Shown: one piece after another, positions 7,942 to 18,600 of the stretch
Position numbering within the stretch: the stretch's first letter is position 1
Layout: each line of letters starts with the position of its first letter
Origin: Brevundimonas sp. UBA5936
GTDB taxonomy: Bacteria > Pseudomonadota > Alphaproteobacteria > Caulobacterales > Caulobacteraceae
NCBI GenBank assembly: GCA_002430835.1
Contig: DJDA01000115.1
Span: forward strand, 1-64,000
Direction of reading: 5' to 3'
Length of the DNA stretch: 64,000 nucleotides
Notes under the pieces: generated by a model
Database searches by the model: none
What the model was told of the DNA's origin: nothing
Seen by the model: only the letters and a program-made list of their open reading frames with translations
Made by a program: the position numbers and the translations under genes

Positions 7942-9516
7942 ATGTTGAAACGCTCGCGCGCGCTCGCTTCGGTCGCACTGGTCGCATTGACGATGGGGGC
8001 GACGCCTGTCTTCGCCGAGTCGCTTCAGGAAGCCATCGGTCTGGCCTATCGCACCAATCCGACCCTGTTGGCGCAACGGGCGAATCAACGGGCCCTGGAT
8101 GAGAGCATCGTCCAGGCGCGCGCGGGTCTGCGTCCGACCGTCAACGCCTCGGCGGGTGTCGATTACAGCCGCACCCGCACCGATCGGGTGACGACGACGA
8201 TCCCCGGTCAGACCTTCCCGATCGACACCAACGGCGACGGCGTGCCTGACGCCACCGGCACGCTGCCGGGCAGCAGCAGCACCAGCGGCGGGACGATCGA
8301 AAGCGACGGCGCCAGCGCCAGCGTCAGTCTGACGCAGAACATCTGGACGGCTGGGCGCGTGTCGCACGGCATCTCTGCGGCCGAGGCCAATGTGCTGGCC
8401 GGTCGCGAGAACCTGCGTCAGGTCGAGCAGCAGGTCATGGTGACGGTTATTCAGGCTTACGCCGATGTCACCCGCGATCTGGAAATCCTGCGCATCCGCC
8501 AGGAGAACCTGAAGGTGCTGCGTCGCCAACTGGATGAATCGAACGCTCGATTCGAGGTCGGCGAGATCACCCGCACCGACGTCGCTCAGTCCGAAGCCCG
8601 TCTGGCGCAGTCCGAATCCGATCTGGCCAGCGCTCAGGCGCAACTGTCGGTGTCGCGCGCGGCCTACGCCGCCGTCGTGGGACAGGCGCCGTCCAACCTG
8701 CAGACGCTGCCGACGCTGCCGGGCCTGCCGACCGATTTCGACAGCGCCATGGACGTCGGCCTTGCCGAGAACCCCGGCGTGCTTTCCGCCGTTCACGCCC
8801 AGCGCGCGGCCGAGGCCAATGTGGCGGCGGCGCGAGCGGAGTATCTGCCTTCGGCGCGCCTGAACGCCTCCTATGGCGGGACGGCCAATGATCTGTCGGG
8901 CTTGGACCTGGGCGATCGCACCAGCTTTACGGCGGGCGCAACTGTCTCCGTGCCCTTGTTCACGGGCGGCCTGAATCGTTCGCGCGTCGCCCAGGCTCTG
9001 GAGCGCGCCAACGCTGCCCAGATCAACGTCGAGGGTGAGCGTCGTACGGTTCTGCAGTCGGTCAGCTCGGCCTATGCTCAAAGCGCTTCAGCGCGTTCCA
9101 GCGTTCAGGCCGGTGAACAGGCGGTGCGGGCCGCTTCGGTCGCCGCCGAGGGCGTGCGCCAGGAAGCTCAGGTCGGTCTGCGCACCACTCTGGACGTGCT
9201 GAACCAGGAGCTTGAACTGCGCAGCGCGGAAGTCGCCTTGACCAGCGCTCGCCGCAACGAATATGTGGCGCAGGCCCAGCTTCTGGCGGCCATGGGCCGT
9301 CTGGGCGGTCCCAATCTGGATCCGACGATCGAGGCCTATGACCCGTCCGACAACTATCGCGCGGTGCGCAATCGCGGCGCCCTGCCTTGGGATGGCGTGA
9401 TCGAGGCCATCGACCGCGTCGCCGCCCCAGCCACGACGCCCGCCGTCGATGTCGAAGATGCGCCGGTTGATCGTCAGTTGAAGGGCGAAGTCGTTCGCAC
9501 TGCTCCCCAGGGCTGA
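7942..9516 (+). CDS. tolC: TolC-family outer-membrane channel protein
   Basis: 524 residues from ATG 7942, chosen over the upstream in-frame ATG (7915) because it gives a clean signal peptide (MLKRSRALASVALVALTMG, cleavage after VFA) and has a GGGACAGG ribosome site. The mature protein has two outer-membrane-efflux repeats rich in long amphipathic helices (LQEAIGLAYRTNPTL; later ELRSAEVALTSARRNEY), the TolC fold. It forms the outer-membrane duct for RND efflux or type I secretion; in Caulobacter the homologous protein serves S-layer export. No transporter partner is next to it. A His/Asp-free 30-residue tail follows the barrel. Confidence 0.92.
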   Translation: MLKRSRALASVALVALTMGATPVFAESLQEAIGLAYRTNPTLLAQRANQRALDESIVQARAGLRPTVNASAGVDYSRTRTDRVTTTIPGQTFPIDTNGDGVPDATGTLPGSSSTSGGTIESDGASASVSLTQNIWTAGRVSHGISAAEANVLAGRENLRQVEQQVMVTVIQAYADVTRDLEILRIRQENLKVLRRQLDESNARFEVGEITRTDVAQSEARLAQSESDLASAQAQLSVSRAAYAAVVGQAPSNLQTLPTLPGLPTDFDSAMDVGLAENPGVLSAVHAQRAAEANVAAARAEYLPSARLNASYGGTANDLSGLDLGDRTSFTAGATVSVPLFTGGLNRSRVAQALERANAAQINVEGERRTVLQSVSSAYAQSASARSSVQAGEQAVRAASVAAEGVRQEAQVGLRTTLDVLNQELELRSAEVALTSARRNEYVAQAQLLAAMGRLGGPNLDPTIEAYDPSDNYRAVRNRGALPWDGVIEAIDRVAAPATTPAVDVEDAPVDRQLKGEVVRTAPQG

Positions 9517-9675
9517 AGACTGAACGACAAAACGTCCGTTGATTCCGACGGGCGTTGATGCGACGACAGGATTCAAGGGGGAGGCGAGTCTGAAAGCTCG
9601 GTCCCCATCGTCGCCTGCCTAGTCCGCATCGGTTGGCGAGTGTCCCCGTTCGAGCGCCCAGGTTGAGGTTCCGAC

Positions 9676-10248
9676 ATGACCGAACAAGCCGCCCAGGAAC
9701 CGACGATGGAAGAGATTCTGGCGTCGATCCGCCGGATTATCTCTGAAGACGACGCTCCGGTTGAAACCGCCGCCGCGACAGAGACGGCTCCTGAGCCCGC
9801 GCCGGAGCCAGAACCCGTCGTCGCCGAGCCGGAGCCCGCTCCCGTGGAGGACGAAGTGCTGGAACTGACCGAGCCTTATGAGGCGCCGGCCGCTGAAGCC
9901 ATCGGCGATCTGGATGTGGCGGACGCTGCGCCGTTCCCGACTGAGCCCGCGCCGGCGGCGCCGCAATCCGTCGTCGCCGCGGCAGAGGTCGAAGCCCTGG
10001 TCGGCGAAACCGCTGCGGCCAGCGCGGCCTCGGCCTTCGCCGGTCTGGCTGCCAGCTTCCAGAAGCCGGAACCTGCGCCGGTCGCTTCGGCCGCCGACAT
10101 GAACTTCATGAGCGGCAATACGGTCGAGGCCATGGTCCGCGAGATGCTGCGTCCGATGCTGAAGGATTGGCTGGACGCCAACCTGCCCGCCGTCGTCGAG
10201 ACCCAGGTTCGCAAGGAAGTCGAACGCATCGCCCGCAACGCAGGCTGA
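9676..10248 (+). CDS. popZ: PopZ polar organizing protein (DUF2497)
   Basis: 190 residues. The N-terminal helix EPTMEEILASIRRIISEDD (about 8-26) is the hallmark of PopZ and binds client proteins. A long disordered Pro/Glu/Ala-rich acidic linker (about 30-110) follows, and the C-terminus has the oligomerisation helices VEAMVREMLRPMLKDWLD and VRKEVERIA. PopZ forms a polar matrix that anchors ParB and the chromosome origin and recruits cell-cycle regulators in Caulobacterales. This lineage-restricted architecture is strong taxonomic evidence. It ends at a strong terminator and has a 159-base upstream region, so it is probably transcribed by itself. Confidence 0.95.
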   Translation: MTEQAAQEPTMEEILASIRRIISEDDAPVETAAATETAPEPAPEPEPVVAEPEPAPVEDEVLELTEPYEAPAAEAIGDLDVADAAPFPTEPAPAAPQSVVAAAEVEALVGETAAASAASAFAGLAASFQKPEPAPVASAADMNFMSGNTVEAMVREMLRPMLKDWLDANLPAVVETQVRKEVERIARNAG

Positions 10249-10276
10249 TCGCTTCAAAACCTAGCTGAGTTTTACG

Positions 10277-10310
10277 ACGCCCCTCAGTCCGCTGAGGGGC
10301 GTTCGTTTTT
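10277..10310. terminator. Strong rho-independent terminator of popZ, overlapping the recG 3' end
   Basis: A perfect 11-bp stem (ACGCCCCTCAG / CTGAGGGGCGT) with loop TCCG is followed by TCGTTTTT. It ends popZ on the plus strand, while its left arm contains the recG stop codon and its right arm encodes the last recG residues on the minus strand. Confidence 0.85.
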
Positions 10311-12377
10311 CCAGTCGAACAGGGCCTCCAACAGACGCACGGCCTGACCGCGTTCGCTGGTCAGCTCGGGATCGCGGCCCAGCAGCAGGCGCGCATCGTC
10401 CGCCGCCGCCAGCAACAGCGAGCGGTGGCGGATCGGGTCGGCGAAACGATAGGCCGGGAAACCGCTCTGCTTCAGCCCCAGCGGGTCGCCGCCGCCGCGC
10501 AAGCGGAAGTCTTCCTCAGCGATGACGAAGCCGTCCTCGGTGCGACGCAGGGTCTCCAGCCGTTCCTTCGCCGTCTCACCCAGGGCGCCGTCTTCGCCGC
10601 CGTACAGCAGGATGCAGGAACTGGCCTTGGCGCCGCGCCCCACGCGCCCGCGAAGCTGGTGAAGCTGCGCCAGGCCGAAGCGGTCGGCATGTTCGATCAC
10701 CATGATGGAGGCGTTGGGCACGTCGACGCCGACCTCGACCACGGTCGTCGCGACCAGAACGGGCAGGCGGCCCGCCGCGAACTCGGCCATCACCGCTTCG
10801 CGCTCCGCGCCCGGCATCTGGCCGTGGGCCAGGCCGACCTCGGTTCCCAGATATTTGCGCAGGTCATTGGCCCGATCCTCGGCGGCGGCCAGGTCGATAG
10901 CCTCGGATTCCGCCACCAGAGGACAGATCCAATAGGCTTGGGCGCCCGCCTCGACCGCCGCCTTCAGCCGTTTCGCCACCTCGCCGATGCGCGCCAACGG
11001 CAGGACAGCCGTGGTCACGGGCGTGCGGCCGGGCGGTTTCTCCATCAGGCGGCTGATCTCCAGTTCACCGTACTGGGTCAACTCCAGCGTGCGCGGGATC
11101 GGCGTCGCCGACATGGTCAGCAGATGGACGCCGCCGAGAGCCGGATCACCCTTGGCCTGCAAGCGCTGACGCTCGCGCACGCCGAAGCGGTGCTGCTCGT
11201 CGATGACGGCCAGGGCCAGCCGGTTGAACTGCACCGCGTCCTGGAACAGGGCGTGGGTGCCGATGGCGACCTGAGCCTCGCCGGACGAGAGGGCCGCCAG
11301 CTTGCCGCGCCGTTCGGCCGCGGTATCCCGTCCCGTCAGCAGCAGGCTGGACACGCCCGCCTGGTCCAGCAGGGGCGACAGCTTGTCGTAGTGCTGGCGC
11401 GCCAGGATTTCGGTCGGCGCCATCAGGGCGGCCTGGAACCCATTGGACGCCGTATCGGCGAGGGCTAGGGCCGCGACGGCGGTCTTGCCCGACCCGACAT
11501 CGCCCTGAAGCAGCCGCCCCATCTGTTCGCCGGAACACAAGTCGGCGCGGATTTCCGCGACGGCCTGTTCCTGCGCGCCGGTCAGAGTGAAGGGTAGGGC
11601 GGCCAGCAACCGGGCGGACGCCTCACCCGGCGTGATGCGGGCGGCGGGCGTGATCTGACGCGCGCGACGGCGACGGGCCAGGGCCAACTGATGCGCGAAC
11701 AGTTCGTCATAGGCCAGACGCTGGCGTACCGGCGCGTCCGGCGTCAGGTCGGCTTCGTTCGTCGGGGCGTGCAGGGCCTCCAGCGCCGGGCGCCAGCCGA
11801 CCCAGCGCCGGGCCGCCAGCCAGTTCGGCTCCTGCCATTCGGGCAACTCAGGTGCGAGGGCCAGCGCGCCCTGCGCCAGCTTGCGGATCTGGCGCGAGGT
11901 CAGCCCCTGCGTCGCCGGATAGACGGGTTCGGACAGCGGAATCTCATCCGCCTTTTCGACCGGCAGGATGTAGTCGGGATGGGCGATCTGGACTTCACTG
12001 TTGAAGCGCTCGACCTTGCCCGTCACCAGACGGCGCGAACCGCGTGGAGCCAGGCTCTCGATATGACGCGGCGATCCGGCGAACCAGATCAGGTGGATGA
12101 AGCCAGTGTCGTCGATAGCGCGGACCTTGATCGGCGCGCCATGCTTGTGCGGCGGGATCAGGCGGTCGATCGTCACCTCGAAGACGCCGATCTCGCCGTC
12201 GATGGCCTCCATCGCCGTAGTGCGCCGCCGCTGGATCACGCCGCTGGGCGACAGAAACAGCACGTCGCGCACCAGCGGACCCGCCACCTTCTGCACCAGA
12301 GGCGCGCTGCGCGGCCCCACGCCTTTCAGCGTGGAAACGTCGGCGAACAGGGGAAAGAGAATCTCGGGCCTCATCAT
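10284..12377 (-). CDS. recG: RecG, ATP-dependent DNA helicase
   Basis: 697 residues, close to the usual RecG length. The N-terminal wedge/OB region starts with LKGVGPRSAPLVQK. The helicase core has Walker A (GDVGSGKTAVAAL), a DEQH box (IDEQHRFGVRERQ), [11 protein letters not shown] (motif III), and the C-terminal VATTVVEVGVDVPNAS and QLRGRVGRG motifs. RecG remodels stalled replication forks and branched DNA. The start could be 12377 or the next ATG at 12374. It is convergent with popZ, and divergent from sdhE-mfd, another genome-maintenance gene. Confidence 0.97.
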   Translation of the reverse strand: MMRPEILFPLFADVSTLKGVGPRSAPLVQKVAGPLVRDVLFLSPSGVIQRRRTTAMEAIDGEIGVFEVTIDRLIPPHKHGAPIKVRAIDDTGFIHLIWFAGSPRHIESLAPRGSRRLVTGKVERFNSEVQIAHPDYILPVEKADEIPLSEPVYPATQGLTSRQIRKLAQGALALAPELPEWQEPNWLAARRWVGWRPALEALHAPTNEADLTPDAPVRQRLAYDELFAHQLALARRRRARQITPAARITPGEASARLLAALPFTLTGAQEQAVAEIRADLCSGEQMGRLLQGDVGSGKTAVAALALADTASNGFQAALMAPTEILARQHYDKLSPLLDQAGVSSLLLTGRDTAAERRGKLAALSSGEAQVAIGTHALFQDAVQFNRLALAVIDEQHRFGVRERQRLQAKGDPALGGVHLLTMSATPIPRTLELTQYGELEISRLMEKPPGRTPVTTAVLPLARIGEVAKRLKAAVEAGAQAYWICPLVAESEAIDLAAAEDRANDLRKYLGTEVGLAHGQMPGAEREAVMAEFAAGRLPVLVATTVVEVGVDVPNASIMVIEHADRFGLAQLHQLRGRVGRGAKASSCILLYGGEDGALGETAKERLETLRRTEDGFVIAEEDFRLRGGGDPLGLKQSGFPAYRFADPIRHRSLLLAAADDARLLLGRDPELTSERGQAVRLLEALFDWKNERPSAD

Positions 12378-12461
12378 TGGACAGCATAGCTGGCGAAGCG
12401 GCGTCTGGAACGCTATCTGATCGGCCTCTTACCGAAGTGAACGGACAGGCAAGGAAACCGC

Positions 12462-12791
12462 GTGGCCGATATCGACGCACGTCCCGAGGACGCCCTGAAT
12501 TCTGACGACCGCAAGACGCGACTGGGCCGCATCACCTTCCGCGCCTGGCGCCGGGGCTTCCGCGAGGCGGACATGGTGCTGGGTCCGTTCGCCGATCAGA
12601 TTGCGCCGACGCTGGACGACGACGAACTGACCGAGTTCGAGCGCCTGCTGGATGAAGAAGACCAGTATCTCTACGCCTGGATCATCGAGCGCGAACCGAC
12701 GCCGCCCGAGTTCGAAGGGCCCATGCTGGCCCGCATCCGCGCCTTCATGCGCGAACATGTTGCGGCCGAAGTGGCCAAGGGCATTGGTTGA
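12462..12791 (+). CDS. sdhE: SdhE, succinate dehydrogenase flavinylation factor
   Basis: 109 residues starting at GTG with an AAGGAA ribosome site. The conserved RGxxE motif is present as RRGFREAD (Gly32, Glu35), followed by the five-helix SdhE pattern (DELTEFERLLDEEDQYLYAWI). SdhE helps covalent attachment of FAD to succinate dehydrogenase subunit A. It shares no pathway with its partner mfd, although its stop codon overlaps the mfd start (TGATG), a pairing also seen in other Alphaproteobacteria. Confidence 0.93.
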   Translation: MADIDARPEDALNSDDRKTRLGRITFRAWRRGFREADMVLGPFADQIAPTLDDDELTEFERLLDEEDQYLYAWIIEREPTPPEFEGPMLARIRAFMREHVAAEVAKGIG

Positions 12792-15700
12792 TGGACGCGG
12801 CGCTGGCGCGGACCGACGCAGAACTGGGCGGCGCGCCGGAGGGGCTGGACGCCCTGATCGTCGCTGAGCGGATCAAGGCTCAAGGCGGGACCGCCTTGTT
12901 CATCGCGCGCGATTATCAGCGCACAGGCAATTTCATCCAGGCGTTCCGCTTCTTCGCCAAGGATGTTGAAGTTCTTGAATATCCGTCGTGGGACTGTTTG
13001 CCCTATGACCGGCTGAGCCCTACGGCCTCGGTCGCGGCGCAGCGCATGGCGACGCTGACGCGGCTAGCGACGCGCGATCCGTCGGACCGGACGCGGCTAC
13101 TGGTGGTCGCCACGGTCGCGGCCGCCGCCCAGCGCACGCCGCCGCGCAGCGCCGTCACTGGGGCCGGGTTTGCGGCCAAGGTCGGCGCCGATCTCGATAC
13201 GGCGGCTCTGGAACGCTACGTCGCGGCCAACGGCTATGTGCGCGCCTCGACCGTGTCGGAGCGCGGCGAATACGCCATTCGGGGCGGGGTGATCGACGTC
13301 TTCCCGCCGGGCTTCGAGGAGCCGGTGCGCCTCGACATGTTCGGCTCCGAGCTGGAATCAATCCGCGCCTTCGATCCCGAGACCCAGCGCTCGACGCGCC
13401 AGTTGAAGGCTGTCTCTCTATCGCCCGTGTCCGAAGTGTTGATGGATGCAGATTCGATCTCGCGCTTCCGCAGCGGCTATCTGAACCTGTTCGGCGCGCC
13501 GGGCGACGAGCCCATGTACGCCGCGGTCAGCGAGGGCGCGCGCCGTCAGGGCGTCGAGCACTGGCTGCCGCTGTTCTACGACAGGCTGGATACGCTGTTC
13601 GACTATCTGCCGGACACGGCGCCGGTTTTCCTCGACAGCCAGACGGAGCAGGCGCGCGGCGAGCGCTGGAACTTGACCGTCGACGCCTATGAGGCGCGCA
13701 AGGAGGCGGCGCGCGGCAAGGGCGGAGCGGCCTATCGCGCCCTACCGCCTGCGCGGCTCTATCTGGACGACGGCGACTGGAACAGCGCGCTGGCCGGTCG
13801 CGCCGTGCGCCGTCTGTCGCCGCTGGCCGCCGGTTCGGGCGAGGACGCCGGCGGTCGACTGGGCCGCAGCTTCGCCGCCGAGCGGTCGCAGGACAGCGTC
13901 AACCTGTTCGCCGCCGTGGCCCAACACGCCGAGGCGCTGAAGGGGCAAGGCAAGCGCGTCCTGTTCGCCTCATGGTCCGAAGGCTCAGCCGAACGTCTGG
14001 CCGCCATGTTGGGCGATCATGGACTGACGCACGTCGTGGCGGTGCGCGACTGGGATGATGTGCAGGGCGCGCCGGACGGCATCTATCTGCGCGCGGTACT
14101 GCCGGTCGAGCATGGCTTCGTTACCGACGATCTGGCCGTCATCTCCGAGACCGATATTCTAGGCGACCGCTTGGCGCGGCCCAAGCGCAAGCGGCGGGCG
14201 TCCAACTTCCTGGCCGAAGCCTCGGCCCTGACGGCGGGTGATCTGGTCGTCCACCTGGATCACGGCATCGGCCGTTATGAGGGCCTGCGGACGCTGGAGA
14301 TCCAGGAGGCGCCGCACGACTGCCTCGAACTCCTCTATGCCGGTGAGAGCAAGCTCTACCTGCCGGTTGAAAACATTGACCTTCTGACCCGTTACGGCAC
14401 GGACGCCGAAGGGGTTCAGCTGGACCGTTTGGGCGGCGCGGGCTGGCAGGCGCGCAAGGCCAAGGCCAAGGAGCGCCTGCGCGCCATGGCCGAGGGGCTG
14501 ATCGCTCTGGCCGCCAAGCGGGCGCTGCGGGTGTCCGACGCCATCACGCCGCCTGCGGGTCTGTTCGACGAGTTCTGTGCTCGCTTCCCCTATGAGGAGA
14601 CGGACGATCAGCTGAACGCCATCGGCGACGTGCTGGAAGATCTGGGCAAGGGCACGCCGATGGATCGCCTGATCTGCGGCGACGTCGGCTTCGGCAAGAC
14701 TGAGGTCGCCCTGCGCGCCGCCTTCGTGGTCGCCATGACGGGCCAACAGGTCGCCATCGTCTGCCCGACGACCCTGCTGGCGCGCCAGCATTTCAAGACC
14801 TTCAGCGAACGCTTCGCCGGCTGGCCGATCAAGGTGCGCCACCTGTCGCGCATGGTCACGGCCAAGGACGCCAACGAGACGCGCGCGGGCCTGAAGGACG
14901 GCAGTTTCGAGATCGTGGTCGGCACCCACGCCGTGCTGGCCGATCAGGTCGGCTTCAAGGATCTGGGCCTCGTCATCGTCGACGAGGAGCAGCACTTCGG
15001 CGTCAAGCACAAGGAGAAGCTGAAGTCTCTGCGGGCCGATGTTCACCTGCTGACCCTGACGGCCACGCCGATCCCGCGCACGCTGCAGATGGCGCTGTCG
15101 GGCATTCGCGAGATGTCGATCATCGCCACGCCGCCGGTCGACCGTCTGGCGGTGCGGACCTATGTCACGCCGTGGGATCCGGTGCTGGTGCGCGAAGCCC
15201 TGCTGCGCGAGAAATATCGCGGCGGTCAGGCCTATTACGTTGCGCCCCGCCTGAAGGATCTGCCGGACATCGAGCGGTTCCTGCGCGAACAGGTCCCCGA
15301 GGTGAAGTTCGTCGTCGGCCACGGCCAGATGAGCCCGACCCAGCTGGAAGCGGTCATGAGCGCCTTCTACGATGGCGAATATGACGTGCTTGTCTCGACC
15401 ACCATCGTCGAGAGCGGCATCGACATTCCAACGGCCAACACGCTTGTCGTGCATCGCGCCGACATGTTCGGCCTGGCCCAGCTTCACCAGATCAGAGGCC
15501 GCATCGGCCGGTCCAAGGCGCGAGCCTTCGCCTATCTGACGACCGATCCGACCAAGCCGCTGAGCCTGTCGGCCGAGCGGCGTCTGCAGGTGCTGCAGTC
15601 GCTGGACAATCTGGGCGCAGGCTTCCAACTGGCCAGTCACGATCTGGACCAGCGCGGCGGCGGCAATCTGCTGGGCGACGAACAGTCGGGCCACATCCGC

Positions 15701-16240
15701 GAGGTCGGCGTCGAACTGTATCAGCAGATGCTGGAGGACGCCGTCGCCGAACTGCGCGAGCAGGGCGAGGCGGCGCCGGATCGCGGTTGGTCGCCTTCGA
15801 TCAATGTCGGCGCGGCCGTATTGATTCCAGAGGATTATGTCCCGGACCTGAACGTCCGTCTGAGCCTGTATCGCCGCCTGTCCGACGCCGAGAAGATGGA
15901 GGACCGGGAGGCCATGGCCGCCGAGCTGATCGACCGGTTCGGCCCGTTGCCGGACGAGGCGCAGCAGCTTCTGCGGATCGTGGGAATCAAGGCCAACTGC
16001 CGCACGGCCATGATCGAGAAGATCGACATCGGGCCAAAGGGCGCGGTGCTGACCCTGCGCAACAACACCTTCCCCAACCCGATGGGGCTGGTGGGCCTGA
16101 TCCAGAAGAACCACGCCTTCTGGAAGATCCGGCCGGATCAGAAGATCGTGGTGAAGGGCGATTGGCCCACGCCGGAGGATCGACTGAAGGTCGCCGAGCG
16201 CATTACCGCCGATCTGGCGAGGGTGGCGGGGGCGGCCTAG
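12791..16240 (+). CDS. mfd: Mfd, transcription-repair coupling factor
   Basis: 1149 residues, the usual length. It has the UvrB-like N-terminal homology region, the RNA-polymerase-interaction domain ([15 protein letters not shown]), RecG-like helicase motifs ([51 protein letters not shown]) and the C-terminal TRCF domain. Mfd displaces RNA polymerase stalled at lesions and recruits UvrA. The ATG at 12791 overlapping the sdhE stop was chosen over the TTG one codon earlier. It ends ten bases before the convergent 16251 gene. Confidence 0.97.
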   Translation: MDAALARTDAELGGAPEGLDALIVAERIKAQGGTALFIARDYQRTGNFIQAFRFFAKDVEVLEYPSWDCLPYDRLSPTASVAAQRMATLTRLATRDPSDRTRLLVVATVAAAAQRTPPRSAVTGAGFAAKVGADLDTAALERYVAANGYVRASTVSERGEYAIRGGVIDVFPPGFEEPVRLDMFGSELESIRAFDPETQRSTRQLKAVSLSPVSEVLMDADSISRFRSGYLNLFGAPGDEPMYAAVSEGARRQGVEHWLPLFYDRLDTLFDYLPDTAPVFLDSQTEQARGERWNLTVDAYEARKEAARGKGGAAYRALPPARLYLDDGDWNSALAGRAVRRLSPLAAGSGEDAGGRLGRSFAAERSQDSVNLFAAVAQHAEALKGQGKRVLFASWSEGSAERLAAMLGDHGLTHVVAVRDWDDVQGAPDGIYLRAVLPVEHGFVTDDLAVISETDILGDRLARPKRKRRASNFLAEASALTAGDLVVHLDHGIGRYEGLRTLEIQEAPHDCLELLYAGESKLYLPVENIDLLTRYGTDAEGVQLDRLGGAGWQARKAKAKERLRAMAEGLIALAAKRALRVSDAITPPAGLFDEFCARFPYEETDDQLNAIGDVLEDLGKGTPMDRLICGDVGFGKTEVALRAAFVVAMTGQQVAIVCPTTLLARQHFKTFSERFAGWPIKVRHLSRMVTAKDANETRAGLKDGSFEIVVGTHAVLADQVGFKDLGLVIVDEEQHFGVKHKEKLKSLRADVHLLTLTATPIPRTLQMALSGIREMSIIATPPVDRLAVRTYVTPWDPVLVREALLREKYRGGQAYYVAPRLKDLPDIERFLREQVPEVKFVVGHGQMSPTQLEAVMSAFYDGEYDVLVSTTIVESGIDIPTANTLVVHRADMFGLAQLHQIRGRIGRSKARAFAYLTTDPTKPLSLSAERRLQVLQSLDNLGAGFQLASHDLDQRGGGNLLGDEQSGHIREVGVELYQQMLEDAVAELREQGEAAPDRGWSPSINVGAAVLIPEDYVPDLNVRLSLYRRLSDAEKMEDREAMAAELIDRFGPLPDEAQQLLRIVGIKANCRTAMIEKIDIGPKGAVLTLRNNTFPNPMGLVGLIQKNHAFWKIRPDQKIVVKGDWPTPEDRLKVAERITADLARVAGAA

Positions 16241-16250
16241 CCCCCGCGCC

Positions 16251-18527
16251 TCAGCCTACGCGGGCCTTCATGCTGCGTATCAGGGCGTCGAACAGGTTGA
16301 CGTAGTCGTCGGTCCACGGCCGCACCTTGGTCGGCTCCAGCTTGCGCCAGCGACCGTCAGCCTTGAAATCAGCCAGCCCCTCGGCGGTCGGTGAGATGAC
16401 CAGGGCCTCGGTCGAGGCTTCGGCCATCAGGGCGGCTTCTGGATTCTCGACGTAGACCTGATGCAGCTCGGCCGCGCCCAGTTCACGCGCGGCGGCGACG
16501 GCGGGCAGGGTGATCTCCAGATTGCGGTTGGACAGGTGCAGCACCACGACGCCTGTGGGCTTCAGCAGCTTCAGATAGCCTTCGATCGCTTCGCGGGTCA
16601 GCAGATGGGTCGGAACGGCGTCGGACGAGAAGGCGTCGATGACCAGCAGATCGTACGTGCCGCGCGGTTCCTTGTTCAGCGTCAGCCGCGCATCGCCCAG
16701 CACCGTGCGGATCGGTCCATCGGCGCAGTCCGAGATGAAGGTGAACCAGTTCGGATCGCGCGAAATGCGGTCGACCATGGGGTCGATCTCGAAGAAGGAC
16801 ATCTGATCCGAAGCGCGCTTATAGGCGGCCATGGCGCCGGAGCCCTGGCCAACCACGCCGATGACGGCGGCCGGGCTGCGGGCCTGGATCAGTTCGGCCG
16901 CCTGGCCCAGGGGCGTGGTGCGGGCGTAATACATGGTCGGGGCGCAGGCGAAGTTCGGATGGCGCGCCTGGGCGCCGTGCAGGGTGGTGCCGTGCATCAA
17001 TACATGGATGTCGCCGCCCATCTTGGGTTCGGGTGTGACCGCCACGCGCATGACGCCGAAGAAGCTGCGCTCGGACAGGCTCCAGTCATAGCCGCGGCCG
17101 ATGTAATGGGCGGACAGGGTCATGGCCGCGACGACGGCCGTGAACATGAGCACTCGATCGCGGACCAGGAATGCGAGAATGGCGGCGACGCCCAGAATGA
17201 TCTGCGCCGTCGTGGTCAGTCCGAAATCGCTGAAGACCGTTCTCAGAGACGGGTTGTAGCGCAGCATCTCGAACAGCAGGGGCACGAAGCAGGCGATCAT
17301 CAAACCGGCGGCCATCAGCCAGATTTCATGCTTGGCCGGACGATCGCCCAGCCAAGGACGGGCCAGGCAGACCAACGCCATGACCAGCGGATATTCCAGC
17401 ACTGTCTCGAACACGACCGGCGCGATCAGGGCGGTGAAGGCGCCGCCCAACACGCCGCCCAGCGACAGCAACAGATAGAATTCGGTCAATCGGTCCGGCG
17501 CCGGACGCCGCGCCGCCATCTGCTGATGACACATCAGGGCGGTGAAGAAGAAGCCCAGAAGGTGCATGCCCAGCAGCGTCAGCCACTGGCCGGTCGTCAT
17601 CCCGACCAGGGCGGCGATCAGCACCGTGAGGAAGGCCTGCAGCATGAGGGTGATGTGCAGAGGAATCCACGGCTTCGCCTGGAAGGCGATGACGAAGGTC
17701 AGCAGATAGAGGGCTAGCGGCGCGACCCAGAGGAAGGGGGCGGAGGCCACGTCCGTCGAAAGGTGAGCGGTGACGCCGAGCATCAGGCTGGAGGGCGCGG
17801 CCGCGAGCAGGACCAGTACGATCTTTCGACGCCAGGGAATGGGCGGGCTGCGGTCAGCGGCCTTCTGGGGCTGGGTGATGCGCGCGGCGCGCGGCATGAG
17901 GATCATGAGGCCCACCAGAATGATGGCGAAGACGCCATAGCCCACCGTCCAGCCCCACCTTTGTCCCGACAGGGAGGCCAGCGGCTCGATCAGGGCAGGA
18001 TAGGCCAGCAGGGCCAGGAAACTTCCCAGGTTGGAAGCGGCGTAGAGGACATAGGGATTGGCGCCGTCGGGCCGCCCTGCACGAACGCGCGCATACCAGG
18101 CCTGCAGCAGGGGGGCCGTGGCCGATAGGATCGCGAACGGGGCGCCGACCGACAGCGCCAGCGCGCCGAGCAGCCAGCCGATCGGCGCGGCCGGGTCGGG
18201 ATCGCCAAGGGCCTGGGTGATGCTGAGCGGCAGGAAGACGGCCGCAGCCGCCAACAGCACCAGATGGATGGTCGCCTGCGCCCGTATCGACGGGATGCGC
18301 TGCAGCAGGTGGGCGTAAAGATAGCCTGCCAGCAGGGCCGCCTGGAAGAAGACCATGGCGGTGTTCCACACCGACGGCGACCCGCCCAGCAGCGGCAGCA
18401 CCAGCTTGGTCGTCATCGGTTGAACGACGAATACCAGGCTGGCCGAGGTGAAGACGGCGACGGCGAAGGCCGCAGGTGTTATCGCATCGACCTTGCGATG
18501 CGCCGGCGTCAGAGTTTGATCGGTCAT
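16251..18527 (-). CDS. Fused membrane/spermidine-synthase-like protein
   Basis: 758 residues. The N-terminal two thirds (about 15-460) contain many hydrophobic helices arranged like an MFS-type transporter (SLVFVVQPMTTKLVLPLLGGSP at the start is cut here to its idea: a helix bearing the conserved QP and GG). The C-terminal third is a Rossmann methyltransferase fold similar to polyamine aminopropyltransferase, with VIGVVGQGSGAMAAY, FFEIDP and DLLVIDAFSSDAVPTHL. Such fused proteins are common and are often named spermidine synthase, but polyamine synthesis has not been shown for this type. It is a single gene, convergent with mfd. Confidence 0.85.
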   Translation of the reverse strand: MTDQTLTPAHRKVDAITPAAFAVAVFTSASLVFVVQPMTTKLVLPLLGGSPSVWNTAMVFFQAALLAGYLYAHLLQRIPSIRAQATIHLVLLAAAAVFLPLSITQALGDPDPAAPIGWLLGALALSVGAPFAILSATAPLLQAWYARVRAGRPDGANPYVLYAASNLGSFLALLAYPALIEPLASLSGQRWGWTVGYGVFAIILVGLMILMPRAARITQPQKAADRSPPIPWRRKIVLVLLAAAPSSLMLGVTAHLSTDVASAPFLWVAPLALYLLTFVIAFQAKPWIPLHITLMLQAFLTVLIAALVGMTTGQWLTLLGMHLLGFFFTALMCHQQMAARRPAPDRLTEFYLLLSLGGVLGGAFTALIAPVVFETVLEYPLVMALVCLARPWLGDRPAKHEIWLMAAGLMIACFVPLLFEMLRYNPSLRTVFSDFGLTTTAQIILGVAAILAFLVRDRVLMFTAVVAAMTLSAHYIGRGYDWSLSERSFFGVMRVAVTPEPKMGGDIHVLMHGTTLHGAQARHPNFACAPTMYYARTTPLGQAAELIQARSPAAVIGVVGQGSGAMAAYKRASDQMSFFEIDPMVDRISRDPNWFTFISDCADGPIRTVLGDARLTLNKEPRGTYDLLVIDAFSSDAVPTHLLTREAIEGYLKLLKPTGVVVLHLSNRNLEITLPAVAAARELGAAELHQVYVENPEAALMAEASTEALVISPTAEGLADFKADGRWRKLEPTKVRPWTDDYVNLFDALIRSMKARVG

Positions 18528-18600
18528 GCGCTGCTTTCGACGTCGGGCGGCTGATTCCGTCCGACGAGGCTATGACGACTCGTGGACGGAGCGAATTCCT

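Noticed and set aside
9530..9560. Imperfect hairpin after tolC
   Set aside because: AACGTCCGT/ACGGGCGTT can pair but no T tract follows.
14159..16114. 651-codon open frame on the minus strand
   Set aside because: Lies wholly opposite mfd, in a GC-rich region where long antisense frames arise by codon bias; the translation is Gln/Arg/His-rich with no domain.
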